Assembly (NCBI GenBank): GCA_902805475.1
Contig: CADCSX010000010.1
Location: 186,001-250,000, forward strand
Length of the DNA stretch: 64,000 nt
Reading direction: 5' to 3'
DNA from: Entonaema liquescens
Taxonomy: Eukaryota > Ascomycota > Sordariomycetes > Xylariales > Xylariaceae
A program made the translations under genes and the position numbers. The notes below the pieces were generated by a model. It searched no databases. It saw nothing but the letters and a program-made list of their open reading frames with translations, and was not told where the DNA came from. The stretch's first letter is position 1. The number at the start of each line of letters is the position of its first letter. Shown here piece after piece: positions 12,336-25,600 of the stretch.

Positions 12336-13280
12336 CTGTACATAGATGGCGCCCCGTTGGAGATTCGGTGTCGGTGCCGGAAGCCAAGAATAATCCCTAA
12401 TGCTGTGTATAGAATCGTAGCCCCCAGTATTATCAACGACAATCGATGGGGCATCAAGCAAAAGTCCCCCGGAAGGTCAGCAAGCTAGAAGGTATCTAGA
12501 ATATGTGGATGGATCATGGCCAGAACGAGCCACGATATTCCATATTCCATCCCGCATCACTTGCATATCTTCCTTCTAATCCCTATACTATTCCCACTAT
12601 AGCTACCTACATACACATACATACACACGCATACACGCTAGAAACAAGCTGAGAAACTTCTAAACCGCGGGAATCCAAGTATTACATCCTTGAAGACGTA
12701 ACCAAATCTCGAGATGGAAAAGGAGTGACCAATCGGGCCTAACATCATGAAGAACGGCAAGACCCAGAAAGAGGGATAGAGGATTAATTAGCCCAACTGC
12801 GGACATGGGGAGCAGCAGCAACGTTAGGCTAGGGTTATCATTCCTTCAAGGGGTTGGCCGTATTACGTAGGCACCACACGGCCGAACAGAGCAATTCTAT
12901 GTCAGAATCTCATAATCGTTATCATCATCATCATTATTACTATCATCATCACCAACGTCCCATTTCGTATGTAGGTGGTGGGTGTAATTGTCATCGCCCG
13001 GTTTCTCACGATCATCACCGAACTTCCATAGCCCTTCTGGAAGCGCTGCTAGCCGTTCCACAACATACGGAGAGTTTTTTTGTTCTCATTTGTTTCCTCT
13101 CCTTCCTCGGGAATGGATCATGATCATGCACTCTGCAGGTCCTGGCGGTATGCAGTAGTGATCCTGATAAGCAAGTGATCACCCCTCCAATACTCAGACC
13201 TGAAGAGTTATTGTCGTAAAGGAGATTTCGGAGTTCTTGTTAAGTCAATTTGTTTGTAGCATACTTGTATCGAGTCTCAC

Positions 13281-13301
13281 TTTTTTTTTTTTTTTTTTTT
13301 T
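13281..13301. repeat. Poly-T run, 21 bases
   Basis: Uninterrupted T tract in the rlmA upstream region. Length is likely variable and possibly mis-sized in the assembly. Confidence 0.9.
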
Positions 13302-15289
13302 CGGTTGTCTCGTTTCCTTCTTGTTCCTTTCGTCCTAGAATACGGGACGCTATGACATGCATATAGTAGCAGTGGTGGTTAGTAGTAGTAGCATCAATCT
13401 ACGACCAAAAAACTTCCGCCCGCATCGTATATCGTATATCGTAACGTGGACGCCCCGGGACGAATGAGGTACAAGATTCGAATTTACCCATGTCTTTGCC
13501 AGGGAAGGGCAAATTGCTTTTTTGTTTCGGCCAGTAATTCGGGCAAATTGCGACGAGTTGGGGATAAATTAGCCCACATTAGACAACTTACATGCGCGAG
13601 AATACGGGCTAATTGGTCGGAAAGGGTAGCAAGGTGAGGATTGCGGAGTGCGGTGGGGCCATGTGATGGTACTATAAATAGATCTATTTTTAGCGTTTCG
13701 GGCTCGGCTGTCGTGCATGGTGGGACTTAAATGGGACCTACATAATAGATATTCGAGTTAAGTTACACAGACCAAACCGGGTCCGGGGGGGCCATGCGAC
13801 TCGATATGCAGAATGCGATGCGAATGCGCGCGCACGCAAGGTGCAAAAGTTGCAAAATAGCACAATTTCTCGAAATCTGATTGCTGATTGCACACATCTG
13901 CTTGCCCAGCCTTGTAATATGTCACGTAATTACCTGCAGCATTGAACGGCGAGATAATCCAATAGAAGCAAAGTTCCCCAAGACACGCGATTTCTTTCGT
14001 TCGAAAGGACAGAACTCTTCCTCCCTCCCGTTTCCGGGCGCTTAACCGCCGTTAAATGTCGGCCCCGATTTTGAATGGCTGCGCCGCCAAGCGGCATGGA
14101 ATCCTACCGTTCTTATCCCCTGACTTGTTTTTTCCCCTTTCGTTCTTTGGGATTAACCCTATTACCTACTATGCTACTTGACCGTTCCGATTAGTCTTGG
14201 AAGTTCGTGTTATGTTACCGAGTCATCGTAGCAACCCTAGAAATGCTATGCATGTTGGTGTAGTACGGGCTCGGCACCGACTCGCCGGCTAGGACAGGAC
14301 TCTCCCGTTCGTTCGCGCTTAGGTTTGCTTACACTCGCTGTGAATGGCGGATCAAGTTAGAAACGTAGAGATTGGGTAACAGCGGTGATGGAGTTTGATC
14401 GATCTGCTTTACCATGCGTCGCGGCATTGTCACGATTCTGCATTGCTATATAGCGGTTATGGGCTCGCCCGAGCAAGGTGAGCAGTATTACTGTTGCTAT
14501 AGTTAATCAAAGTCCTATATTCTATACTTGGAGAGACAAGCAGACAGACAAGCGTCAAAGTCTGCAAGTTGCGTAGCATGCACCCTCATCTACATAGATG
14601 CTATTGCGTTGAAACATCACAGAGAGTGGTTTGATCTGATGGGTAATGGCGGAGGCAGAGACCGTTCTGGGCTTGTTTTCCCCGGATCCGACGCTCGCAG
14701 ATCTCCGCAAGGGTCTTCTCCTTACGGATATTATCCATATTGAAGGCAGCATAGCTATATAGTAATTACATAGTAGACCAGCAGCCGGGGAGATGGCACG
14801 TTTTAGTAGGCCTCTAACGAGGTTAGCGAGCGGCAAAATTCAAAAGTGCGGTAGTTTCAAGGGGACTTTGTATATGCTGTATGCTGGAGAACACATGGCC
14901 TTTGGACGCCACAGTGCTACTTGAGAGTTTCTGAATTTGGCGATGTTCGAGAAGTAAAAGAAGTAAAAGAAGTAAATAAATACAATACATACATGTCGAG
15001 TATTAATTGATAACTCGCCTATCTTGATGCCCCTGAAATTATAAGTAAGATAGGTTAGGTACTATAATATCCATCATGAGGCTCTATTGGTGTATGTACC
15101 GCCATATGCCGTATCTAATATCTAATATCTAGGTAATATCTAATATCCAACGACTAATATGTATCTACACAGCAAGGGGCAATAAGGCGTGTACTATGTA
15201 CTATGTAGAAAGAGGGATGGGAAATTCAATTTGGGGGCTGTTTCAAGTCATGAAACTTTTCTCCGTGGATAAGGATTTCTTTTAGGGGA

Positions 15290-15321
15290 CCACAGGCCAC
15301 AGGCCACAGGCCACGAGCCAC
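15290..15321. repeat. CACAGGC heptamer tandem repeat
   Basis: Three exact copies of the 7-bp unit CACAGGC, followed by a decayed CACGAGC copy. Intergenic, no evidence of function. Confidence 0.8.
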
Positions 15322-17249
15322 AGTGAAACGTTGATTGGTCCCAAATTGTTCTACCAGAAGAATATTAATGATCAATAACTAATCTGAATCCCTTAAAGTG
15401 AGCGCGAAAAATAAGGATCGAATTGTCCGGATTAACCCATTCGTCTTTGCTCACATCGGGGCTGTAAACTGTAAAATTCTATAAGGCTAAACGACATCAT
15501 AGACTATAGATGCATCGTGTGATGTATCTTGATTCGACTTTCTCGAATAGGTCATTAAGCGCTTTGCGGTTAGTCTAAGCCACACGGCTGTTCAATGTTC
15601 TTTTTTGTTTTCACGAACGAACTCCGCTATTTTATCCATCAGTGCATCGCTGCGCTGGTTATTCGTAGTGTGCAGCGTGCAATGGACAAACAGACAGGCT
15701 ACAGAAGAGGCGGCCGGGGCTTGCTGCCAGGGGTCTTTTCCTATCCCCCCCTGTGGCACCCGGTCGCGCTACACGCTAGGGCTGGCAGGCTGGGATTTGT
15801 GTTAGGTTTAGGTTAGGTTAGGTAGCTAGGAGGGTACCTAATTGGAAGGTATCTAACTGCCTCTTAGGTTACTAAACCCCTTCTACGGACCAACCATCAG
15901 ACTTACGTAAGGCTGGGTTTATATGCACCTTTACCGAGTCGGGAAACTGTATATGTTTCTGCGTACTGCGTACTCAAACGCAATAGTCTAAGTGGGTACT
16001 TGATAGCTTAGTGTAGTTACGTAGTTGCGTAGTGTACCTTGTAGCGCACCACAACAGTGCCTGCAGCAAGCACACACCTGCAGCAGACAATGGTACGTAC
16101 CTAACCTGTAAAAGCAATAGAACCTTCCATAGCAGTAAAAGCAGAGAAAGATACATACATAGAGAGAGTGGGTCGGTGAACGGTTAACCCAAGGACGTTT
16201 CCGCTCCTAGCGAAAAAGGGTCTACCTCGCAAAGTACCTGGCTAACCTAGCTAACTAGGCCTCACCTGGTTTAGCATGCTTAAATTCTTAAGCAGACTTG
16301 TCCTGAAGTGTGTGTGACACCATCCCCCCTCCCTCTCTTTTCCTTTCCCCCCCAATTCCTTGACCTTTTCCCACTTTCTCTGTTTCTCCCGCACACAAAA
16401 AACTCGAGTGAACACGATTCTTCTATTATTAGAACCAACCACGCCAGATTCAGCCCCATCGTCCTGCAAGTCCCAAGTAGTGCACCGATTGATGTATTGT
16501 ATCAATGTATATCTTGGGGAACTGATTCAAGAAAGAAAAAAAGAGACGACAATCTATATCATAGCCTAGTTTGTTTACTGCGTGCACAATACTTTTGAAC
16601 CATACTTTGGAACTTATACATTATCCCCAAAGAAGTCGGTTCTCTGGGAGAAGTCAGAAAGATACTTCTACCGCGACTCTCCTCCACCAACCCTCTTCCC
16701 TCTCTTATTCTTTCACCTCCCGTGGAATAAACCCATTCAACAAAGTTCAATAAGAACAAGAACCACCAACCGACCCGTTCCAAATCAAATATTAGAACCC
16801 GGGCTATTCCCTCTCAACCTCCATCCAACTTGTCAATATCCACTCACTCATCATCCACTCGACTTACTGCATTCGACTACTACTCGACTACTACAGCCTC
16901 TTCACGTCAGATTAAGTCATCGACAGCACACACTTGTCCAGCTTAGACTCTAGTCCAGTATATACGTATATACTAGCCTGAACCTTCCTCTCGTTGGTCT
17001 TCTTTATCTGTCAGATATAACCATAACTTTCTTTCTCTCACGGACCGGACCTTGGATGGGCAAATCCATTTTATGTCACTACCCGTCGCGTCGTCGCTGT
17101 CAACCGACTCGAGAAATCCATACCCGTCAGAGTTAAAAATCCTGCGGCAATTGGGAGGCAAAGCCTTATCGCTTACCTGCTTTGTCTTTCTCGCATTTTT
17201 ATAATCTACATTTCTTCCCTTCATCTACCCCGAATCCACAGTCGACAAA

Positions 17250-19168
17250 ATGGGACGAAGAAAGATTGAAATCAAAGCCATCAAAGATGACAGGAACCGA
17301 TCTGTGTAAGCCACCCTTTCGCGATCCGAGTCCCTTAACTTTTCCAACCGCGTCCTTTTTCAATGGCTAACATTCCTATTCTATAGTACGTTCCTGAAGC
17401 GAAAGGGTGGTCTTTTCAAGAAGGCGCACGAGTTATCCGTGCTCTGCTCCGTCGACGTCGCCGTATTTATTTTCGGCAGCAACAAGAAGCTCTACGAGTA
17501 TTCTTCGGGTGATATGAGGGAGTTGATCACAAGATATCAATATGTTAGTTTCACTTGCCCCCGCGTAACATGAGGGTGCAATATGATTGACAAAGAATAG
17601 CACGGTGGGCCAAACGAACATAAAGGACCACACGATTTCAACGGTGGCGATGACGACGACGACGAAGATGTCGAGGGCACTCCCCCGCATGGCCATGAAG
17701 GCTCTGTTGAGCCCCAGATGATCCCTCCCCATTTCCAAAACCAACATGCTTTCCAACATTTGAGGCATCATACTCCATGCCCTTCGCCTCCCATCAATGG
17801 AATGCCGTTCGCACCTCGAGGCCACACGCCGCAACCGCAAATTGTGTCTAGGCCATCATCTCGAAATGATCCTCGCCGGGATCTGCGCGTCCCTCAACCG
17901 GGACCTCAGCCAGTTACCAACGGATACGCGTATATGCCTCAGCCCGCCATCTACAACCCACAGAGCCAACCTACTTACCAGCACGGAATTCCACCACCAG
18001 CCCCAGCCCAGTACCAGTACAGCAATGCTCAACCTCTTGTACAGGTGCAGCAATATATGGAAGAGCAGCGCCGATCGTCTGTACCTCCTAGTTATCCCCA
18101 ACAGGGTCCTCCGCAACCCCCGCGTCCTTCTCCGCCGCAGCCGACTCACCAGTTACCACCGCAGCAATCTCACCACACGTCTCCGCAGCCGCCTCATCAG
18201 CATCTAGAGCCTCCCCAGCACCAGCATGCGCCGGAACCACAACAGCCTCCTGCGCCCATGGAGCCAAAACGCGAGCCGCTTCCGGAGAGAACCAGTCAGC
18301 CTTTACTAGACACTGTATCCGCGATCAAGAAAATGCCGCAGCGTAAGCAACATAGTATCTTCACTCCGATCGACGAAAATCGATCAATCTTGTCTCAGCA
18401 CATGGCCTCATTCAATGCGGAACCCCGTACCAAAGACGAAGGCAACCGGTCGCAATCAGTAGATGTTGGCGCTGTGTCGCGATCCAAATCGGATTCATCG
18501 CCTCCTCTGCCGCAGCGCTCCAATACTTCTAATTTGAGCCATTCTCGCAATTCTATTCCCACAATCCCCGAGACTACATTCACCCCTCCTTCTCGTTCGA
18601 ATAGCTTGAAAGTTGGGGGTGGAGCGCGCCCTCGCCTAAAGGTCCAGATCCCGGAGGAGCAATCTGACAACGGTAGTACTGCGGGTGGTGATACAGCTAC
18701 TTCACCCCGCACCACTACAGACACGACTGCGCAAGCAACGCGCCGAAATGGTATAGAGGGTCCCGGGACCGGTGTAGTCCTCCCCCCTCCTTCGCCATCA
18801 GCATCGGCTATGCTATCTGCGGGAGCCACCGGGCCGCCGAACCCATTCGCCAGACCTCACCCTCAAACTCAGAGTAACAGTATGAACATTGACACACCCG
18901 TGTCAGCGCTCCCATCGAGGTTCCTGAACAATGAGTTCCTGCCCAGTCCCAGCAGTTTCTATCCGGAATGGAACTTCCGGGAACTGACAGCAATACGCTT
19001 CCGAGTCCTCTAAATTTCGCCACGCCGGTAGTCGGTTCGGGTCCTTCCTTTCTAAGGGACGATAACGGACCCAGTGCCACGAAGCGAAAGAGCCCGGACA
19101 TAACAGCTGGTCACGGCTCGGATGGACCTGAAGGCGGCGAGCCCAAGAGGATCAGGGTTGACGGCTAA
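17250..19168 (+). CDS. rlmA: MADS-box transcription factor RlmA/Rlm1 (MEF2 type), with one apparent 1-nt frameshift near its end
   Basis: MEF2-like MADS factor acting at the end of the cell-wall-integrity MAP-kinase pathway (Rlm1 in yeast, RlmA in Aspergillus, MIG1 in Magnaporthe). Exons 17250-17305, 17387-17543 and 17601-19168. Residues 1-58 are the MADS domain, starting MGRRKIEIKAI and including TFLKRKGGLFKKAHELSVLC and FGSNKKLYEYSSGDM. The MEF2 extension continues to GGPNEHKGP. The remainder is a Pro/Gln/Ser-rich low-complexity activation region with a conserved tail. Near 18980 the frame changes: FYPEWNF is in one frame and GTDSNTLPSPLNFATPVVG in another, with one G apparently missing from a G run (18979-18981). 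Without correction the protein stops at 19013. With one base added it is 593 aa and ends at 19168 in a Lys/Arg-rich tail. The upstream gap is unusually long. Confidence 0.9.
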
Positions 19169-22100
19169 TAACGTACCGTTATAACCCCAACGCCGCAGCC
19201 TTGCGGTGGCCTATATATCTATCCCGTTTCGGTTTAATTCGTATTTATATTGCGACTCGACTCGCAAACTGTACAACAACTTAGAGAGAGCATTGACGGA
19301 CGTTTATAACTGGATCCCACAACGAACTTCTGGATACCTCGTTTGCCTTTTTTTTTTTTTTTTCAACCTTCGACCTGCGGCAGATTCGCTCATTTATTTA
19401 TCTACGCCATGCAACTACTGTTTACTTCACTTCTCCCGCATGGCGTGGCGCTCAGGGGCGTTTCATGATCATTTTTGCTATTTACTGATTCTTTTTCACC
19501 CCTTTACCAAATCCATCATTATAACCATACGACCACACAGCTTTACCCGCTGTTCTAGAGACGGACATGACGAATGAGTAATGGGAACTTGTGTGTGTGT
19601 GTGTGTGATTCTGCTCTCTTGATATCGCATTTTCTACGCGGGAAAAAGTTTGAGACGGGAAACTTGCGCGCAAGAAACGAAACATCGGGACGGCGTTAGG
19701 GCGGGTGGGAATTTACAGCTTGTACACTATTACAATTTGATCGACTTAGGTTTGTTTGTTAGAGATACCAGAGGTGGATTGGGCATATATTGCCAGATCC
19801 GAAATGAGACTAGCATTGACCTTGATTTTACCCCTTTTACTTTTCGTTTTATGGTGATAGTTGCTTGCAACTTGGTGAACTGCACTAATACTTCGACGTC
19901 GCATATCAAAAAAAGGGGGCTCAACAGTTCGAAAAGTCTAGACGATGTAGATCATCCCATCTTGCTAATCCATGTAAGCTACTAGGATACTACTAAAATG
20001 CCTTACATATACGGTTCAGACGAAAAGCCGGTAGATATCAGCCAATAAAGGGGCATCGGCGCACGAGGACGTAGGATTCGGAAAGGTCGCTAGATCCTAC
20101 GGGTCAGCCATGACGTCGTGGCTTGCCGGCTTGAACATTATGTATGTAGATATGCATAAGCCCCCTTGGTCGGCGAGCTGAGTAACCGGCTGTGTCTGTT
20201 ACGGGCGTAAAGCTTCGAGGGTTGGAACCCGGTGTGCATATGCATTACATACATACATAGGTGGGAAAAAAGAAACGTTTACCTATACTGTTTCTTTTAA
20301 AATTGGCTCCCTCCGAGGCGCGGTGTTTTCTATTGCAGAGGGAGAAAGAATAAGGTATAGGATAACCGAGTCTCTTGGTATATTCTATCTATACTAACTA
20401 TCTACGCGTATTTTCCCCTTCTCCTTATAAAATACTCCCCTCACGCACGTTACCGGGAAGGGAGGCCATAAAAGACCCGGCACTCTGGGGACGGGACGGT
20501 GCGGGAGGCGGACCAGTGTAGCGTACTCTGGCCGCGTATTCCAAGCGCGTGGGGATGAATAATAGTAGAGACAAGATGGGAAATAGCCCCCACCCCTGAA
20601 TAGTGATGATATTGTTCTTCGTACTATACTGAGAACATAAGTAAGTACCTCATGTAATAACGATGCAATGCACAACGAAAGCCAAGCCACCGAGTCCATG
20701 AGAGCAAGGCCAATACCTTTTGCCTACCACGAACCTTGCTATGCCGCCTTATCCCGCGATGTCTAAGACCTGCATTTCATGCCGTATAACTGTGGGCATC
20801 GCTTGGATTAGGTACACTAAGCTGAACACGCAAACGGCAGAAATATATACAGTCCCAAGACCATATGTCGTGCATCCGGGGATCGAACCGTGCCGTACCG
20901 GGTAGGGACGTAAGGCACAGTTTGGGTTTGGGTCGTAGGGCTGACTAGCTGAGGGCCGCGTTATACTAGGCCGGAGCGAAATAGCGAGGTATGGAACGAA
21001 TAAAAAGGGGTGAGTAAAAGGTAATCTTGGTGGCTGATCACATCTAACTACTAAACAGACAAGCCACTTTGTCTCATGTAGCCGCACAGAGGACGATAGA
21101 TGGGATTGATAAACAAGCTTGGCTAGAGTCGATGCGGTATGTGGCACCCGTGGCTGGCCTTGGTCGCGTATCTCGTGCTACTTATCGACCGGTCGGCCGT
21201 GGCTTAAGGCTTAAGGCTTAACAGCATACCGTCTGATCCCTTCACGAGGTGACGAGGCAGACAGGTAAACCAGACAGCCGGGTTGGATCGGCTGGCTACC
21301 TCGATACGCTATAAGGCTTCGAATAGACCGTGCTAAGGGCCGGGTCGGGCCGTGGTCTCGAATAAGCTTTCATTACACGGCGTTTGGCCATGGCACGGGC
21401 AGATATTCGATCTAATATGGATATATTTTGCGACTATATTACACTGCAGAACTGGGTCGTCCCGGTTGGTGATACTTGAAATGCAGTGTACTCTTATAAC
21501 CTAGTCTATACAGGTATAGGTATGTTAGGTATCTATCGTGCTTGAAGTTGATCACTCCACCTTACACAAACCCCTGATTTTTCTTGAACTCAGTTTCCAG
21601 AACAGTTAAACAAGAGTAGACGGAGTATCTCAAACACGTCCTCTATCTCGACCCATGATTAAATAGGAAAGGATAGCCTACTTATACTAGATCACTGAGT
21701 AGATAGGCTGTGTTGTGCTACTGCCCCTATCCCTCCTGGGTACGACTGTGTGACGGACTTGAGCGAACACCTCGTCAAATCAACTCACGTATACGCTGAG
21801 CGTTTACTTGAACTATCACCATAGTGTATATTTCTATCGGCAAATAGAAAAAAAAAAGGTCGCAACGGGTTCACACAATGTTTTTATTGAGATGATTCAT
21901 ATCTACCGGAAGCGGTATTTAAAAGCCCATCGCGAACCCGTCGAATCAGGGGCTGAATGGCTTGCTTGCTTGTTCACATCTGGAGAGAAGATAATAATCT
22001 GCCAGTTAACTTTGGTGGCGTGTTGCCTACACCGAAAAATCCAGCTGACCAAAAAAGATTTGCCATCGAAGAAATCAAAGAGAATAAAAAACGCGACAGG

Positions 22101-22687
22101 CACTTCCTCGAGCGAAGTAAGCGCCAAGGTATCTTCCAAGCTCCTCCTCCCTCCTCTTCCGCACGCGCGAATGGGTATCTCTCACCCCTCGTCGATTCAT
22201 TACTCTTCAAACTCGGAAACCAGAAAAACAACCGAAAGGGATTAGTCTGCCGTAATGCTTGTTTGTATTTTTTCCACACCAAATGCAACAGCAACCCAAG
22301 AATCTCCGGTCCATAGCCAAGCTATTGCCTCCTACTCCAGGGTTACTGTCGCCTTGTAGCGATTTTCGTAAGAGATCGAATAGTTGCTGATTTCGGGAAA
22401 TTCCAATCGTGATTGCACGTTGGACCTCAATGTTCAAATTAGTTAGTACCCCCACTCGTCTGCTTCTGGCTGCGAAAGAAACATGAAATAACATGTTCTA
22501 ATGGTATCATCGAAATAAGAAAGGCGCTTAAAAAGCCAGATATTAATGAATGAACGACCTTAACGTGCCGAGTACTACTGAAGTGAAGGACATGTCTTAA
22601 GTAACTCCAGGCGTGTAGATGCAGGCGAATTCATAATGCAGATATCCGTTTGTATCGTAGCCAAGTTGTCATCTAAAAACACCGCTC
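19169..22687. other. Intergenic gap, no supported gene (3.5 kb)
   Basis: 3' side of rlmA converging on msb1. It contains a T run near 19350, a GT microsatellite (19591-19607) and short open frames without coding character. A stretch near 20877-20892 (minus strand) resembles a tRNA T-loop but has no cloverleaf. No gene seen. Confidence 0.6.
19591..19607. repeat. GT dinucleotide microsatellite, 8 units
   Basis: Perfect (GT)8 downstream of rlmA. Non-coding simple repeat. Confidence 0.9.
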
Positions 22688-25600
22688 CTAGCGGCGGGTA
22701 GGGGGAGTACCAGGGCCGCCGCCGTTCTCCATATTACCTGTCAGCTCGGCGACGCGAGCCTTAATACGGGCTACACGGGACTCAATTGCTGCTACACGTT
22801 AGCGGCTGGGTTATTATCTACGAAAATGGATTGCTTACTCTCTTCGCCACTGGTGTCGTCGCCGTCGTCAGTAGTCTTACTGTATGCACCTCGGCTCTGC
22901 TCTTCACTTTGTCGAGTGACGCGCTCAGCGGCATTCTTTCTAATGGCCGCCCATCGATCCTGCATGGGAACGGATGGCGATGGTGCTCCCGCATCATCGT
23001 CGTCGTCATCTAGAGCGGGGTGGCGACTAGGATGCCTAGCAATAGGCGGCGGTGCAGCAGAGTCGATACTTTGATCATCATCGGGGACAAAAGCGGGTTG
23101 GTCTAGGAGAGGTCCCTGATCAAAGCGGGAAAACTCAGTGCGAGCTTCTGCGGCGTCTGCAGTATCGACACGGGACAGATTATCGTCAATTGACGGCTCG
23201 TACCCTTGTCCCGGACGTGCCGGTGTTACTGGGGTTTGCGTCGGCGTCTTTTCCTCCTGTGGTTCCGCTGGAGTTTCGAGGTTCGGGGATGCAACCGATT
23301 CGGGGGATGCAAGCGGCTGCGCCGGCGGCGGAGTTTGTGCCGCCGGGGTCTGGGGCTGGGCCGCTAGCATGCTGTTCACATCTGCGGCAGCATTTTCAGG
23401 CAGCTTAGATTGGCGATTCTTATTCCGGCCAAATAGCTTCTTGAAACCGCTGGACTTAGACTTTTTGTCTTCCTTATGTAGTTTCTTGTGCTTCTTGCCG
23501 TCGGGGCTGCTTGGTTCAGGGGAAAGCATGGTCTCACGAGCGGCTTCTACGCTCTTCTCTTCACGCGGAGTGGGGGGCAAAGGAGAATCTCGGCCAGTCG
23601 GCTCTGGTCGCTGAGCAGGGTGAATTGGCTGAGGAGCCGCAAGCTTCTTTTCTGGAACAGGAGCCGGAACCGGAGCGGGTTTGGGTGTCACTGGGGTTTT
23701 GGGCTCAGGTTCGGGTTGTGGCTGCACTGTGGCAGGAGGAGATGGTTGCTCCTGGGCATCTAGTTTGAGGCTGCTGCCGTTCGTCGTAGGCCCATTCGTT
23801 CCAGGCGGATGGCTAGGCATCTGAAGCGAGGTTTGCGATACCCCCCGTCCAGCAAACGAGTTGCCGAGATAGGCTGCACGAATGGTTTCCTTGTCATACT
23901 TGCTAGCCCACTTCATGGCCGGTGAAGCCGCATTTATAACACCTGGTTGCAGAGTAAGGATACTCTGTGTCTTTTCTCTCATCACCTCGGTATCCGTACG
24001 CCCACGTCGTTCTAGCTTGGGTCCAGTTTGCTGCTCTTGTAGTTGCTTGGCTTGCAATTTTGCGCGGCTGCCTGAATCTTGGCCTGCTGGTCAGGTCCAA
24101 TGCTGGTTTTGCTCACGCCTATTCCGGCACCACCTCCAGGGTTCAGACGATCGTTCTTGTCGCCGCTTGACTTAGCGGTTGACTTGCTTCGGGAGACTTT
24201 GCCACGCCTCGTCCAGCTGAAAAGACCTTTCTTCTCTGCAATATATGCACCGGCATCGGGTTCCGGGGCTGCACCTTTAACCATCTCCTCCATTACAAGC
24301 CACCGGCCGTGGCGGATAACTGTCTCGACAACAGAGCATCTCCCGAATGCGGACTTGCGTTCTGCGGTCTCCTCAGGCGCTAAACTACTCATCCACACCC
24401 ACCAGAACGCCTCGTCTAAGTCGAATCGACTAATACTAGCTAATTCACCAGGCTCTAGCAGATGGTCACTCTCTAATCGCGGGCGATGCGATTGGGAGCT
24501 ACGCTGTCTGACAGTAGTTTCAATGGGCGGTAGAATTTTATCAGGGGCAGTAGGAGGTTCGAAGGACTATTTGGCGCATCGTCGACAAATCCGGATGATA
24601 GGAAGTCTGCCCAAGAAGGCGTAGTCGGCCTACCAAGGTTTGCGCCTGACGCGGGGGTTGTTCGTAGGCCACGGGGATTTCGAGCTTGATTCAGCTTAAG
24701 AGAGTCATCATCTTCGTCCTCTTCCTCTAGGGCACCACCAAAGCCGATGTCTTCGAATCGCGACCACGACGCATCTCGTAAACCAGTGGAATGCTTTGAA
24801 CTAGACACTTGAGACTGATTCGCAAGAGATATCGCCTTAAGAACTCTGCGGCACTCCTCGGTTAGCGCCTTCACGGGATCCTCGTACTCGGAAAATTCTC
24901 GAAGAGCTTGGTCCTCGTCGCGGTATTGGAAATGGTTAGCGCGACGTAAGAGCGCAAACGGCGTTGATGATACAGTCTCGACAATCATGACCACCCTATA
25001 TGTTGATGACATCAACAACGATGGGGCCTGCGGGGGATACTCGGTTTCCTGCAGTAGTTTTTGCAAGGACATGGGGAGCATGGAGATACCTGCACGAGCC
25101 TGTTGGGGTGATAAGGACCTTAGATAGGCAAAGAACAGATGGCTCGTCGCATCCGCGGCGCTGGGATTGTTAGTGAACGGATTTTAAAATTAGGGCTTGG
25201 TTGTGTGCGAACCTCAGCCAGGATTTGTATCCTCCATCGAAGCCGTTGCCGGTATCCTTATGTTCGAACGCCCACCAAGCCGCCATGCGAGATAGTTTAC
25301 GCCCGCCGAAACCATTCGACTTGCCGTGAGCCGCGATGGCCGAGAGTAAATCAAAGTAGTCGAATATGATATGTGATCGTGCCTGGTTCTCCACGCTCAA
25401 TGGAATGAAGGTCGAGAACGAATCGCGTGCCATACTCGAGTCTAAATCGCAAGTCGTTCCTTAGCAAGATTCTCCACACATACACTGAAATACTGAAAAA
25501 AGTTATACCTTGCTCTCCAACTCTGAACAGCTCGTAAGCATCCCAGCCCACGATACCGCCTGGTAATCTGCTCCATACCCATTTCAGGACTCCCGAAATG

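Larger units (their letters stand above)
10391..17249. other. 6.9 kb gene-free region upstream of the MADS-box gene
   Basis: No convincing coding region. Open frames of up to 140 codons occur, but they have random composition, no domains and overlap in opposing frames. The region is rich in simple repeats: pentamer CTATG (12306-12335), CATCAT-type triplets (about 12919-12950), a 21-T run (13281-13301), a CACAGGC heptamer array (about 15290-15321) and an ATCTAAT-type array (about 15114-15148). From about 16.3 kb the DNA becomes pyrimidine-rich and contains many CTC/TCC tracts, typical of the leader/promoter region of fungal regulators. It is read here as a long upstream control region plus 5' leader of rlmA. 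Confidence 0.55.

Noticed and set aside
12854..13123. His/Tyr-rich 89-codon open frame
   Set aside because: Its composition comes from a CATCAT-type triplet tract; no domain, no conserved look, no splice context.
15800..15822. TTAGG-like short repeats resembling telomere sequence
   Set aside because: Only three imperfect units (TTTAGG, TTAGG) in ordinary intergenic DNA; no TTAGGG array.
16582..16953. 123-codon open frame upstream of rlmA as an independent gene
   Set aside because: Pyrimidine-driven Pro/Leu/His composition, no motif; more likely part of the leader or promoter.
20876..20892. tRNA T-loop-like sequence (GGTTCGATCCCC on the minus strand)
   Set aside because: The T-stem pairs poorly and no acceptor, D or anticodon arms can be drawn around it.
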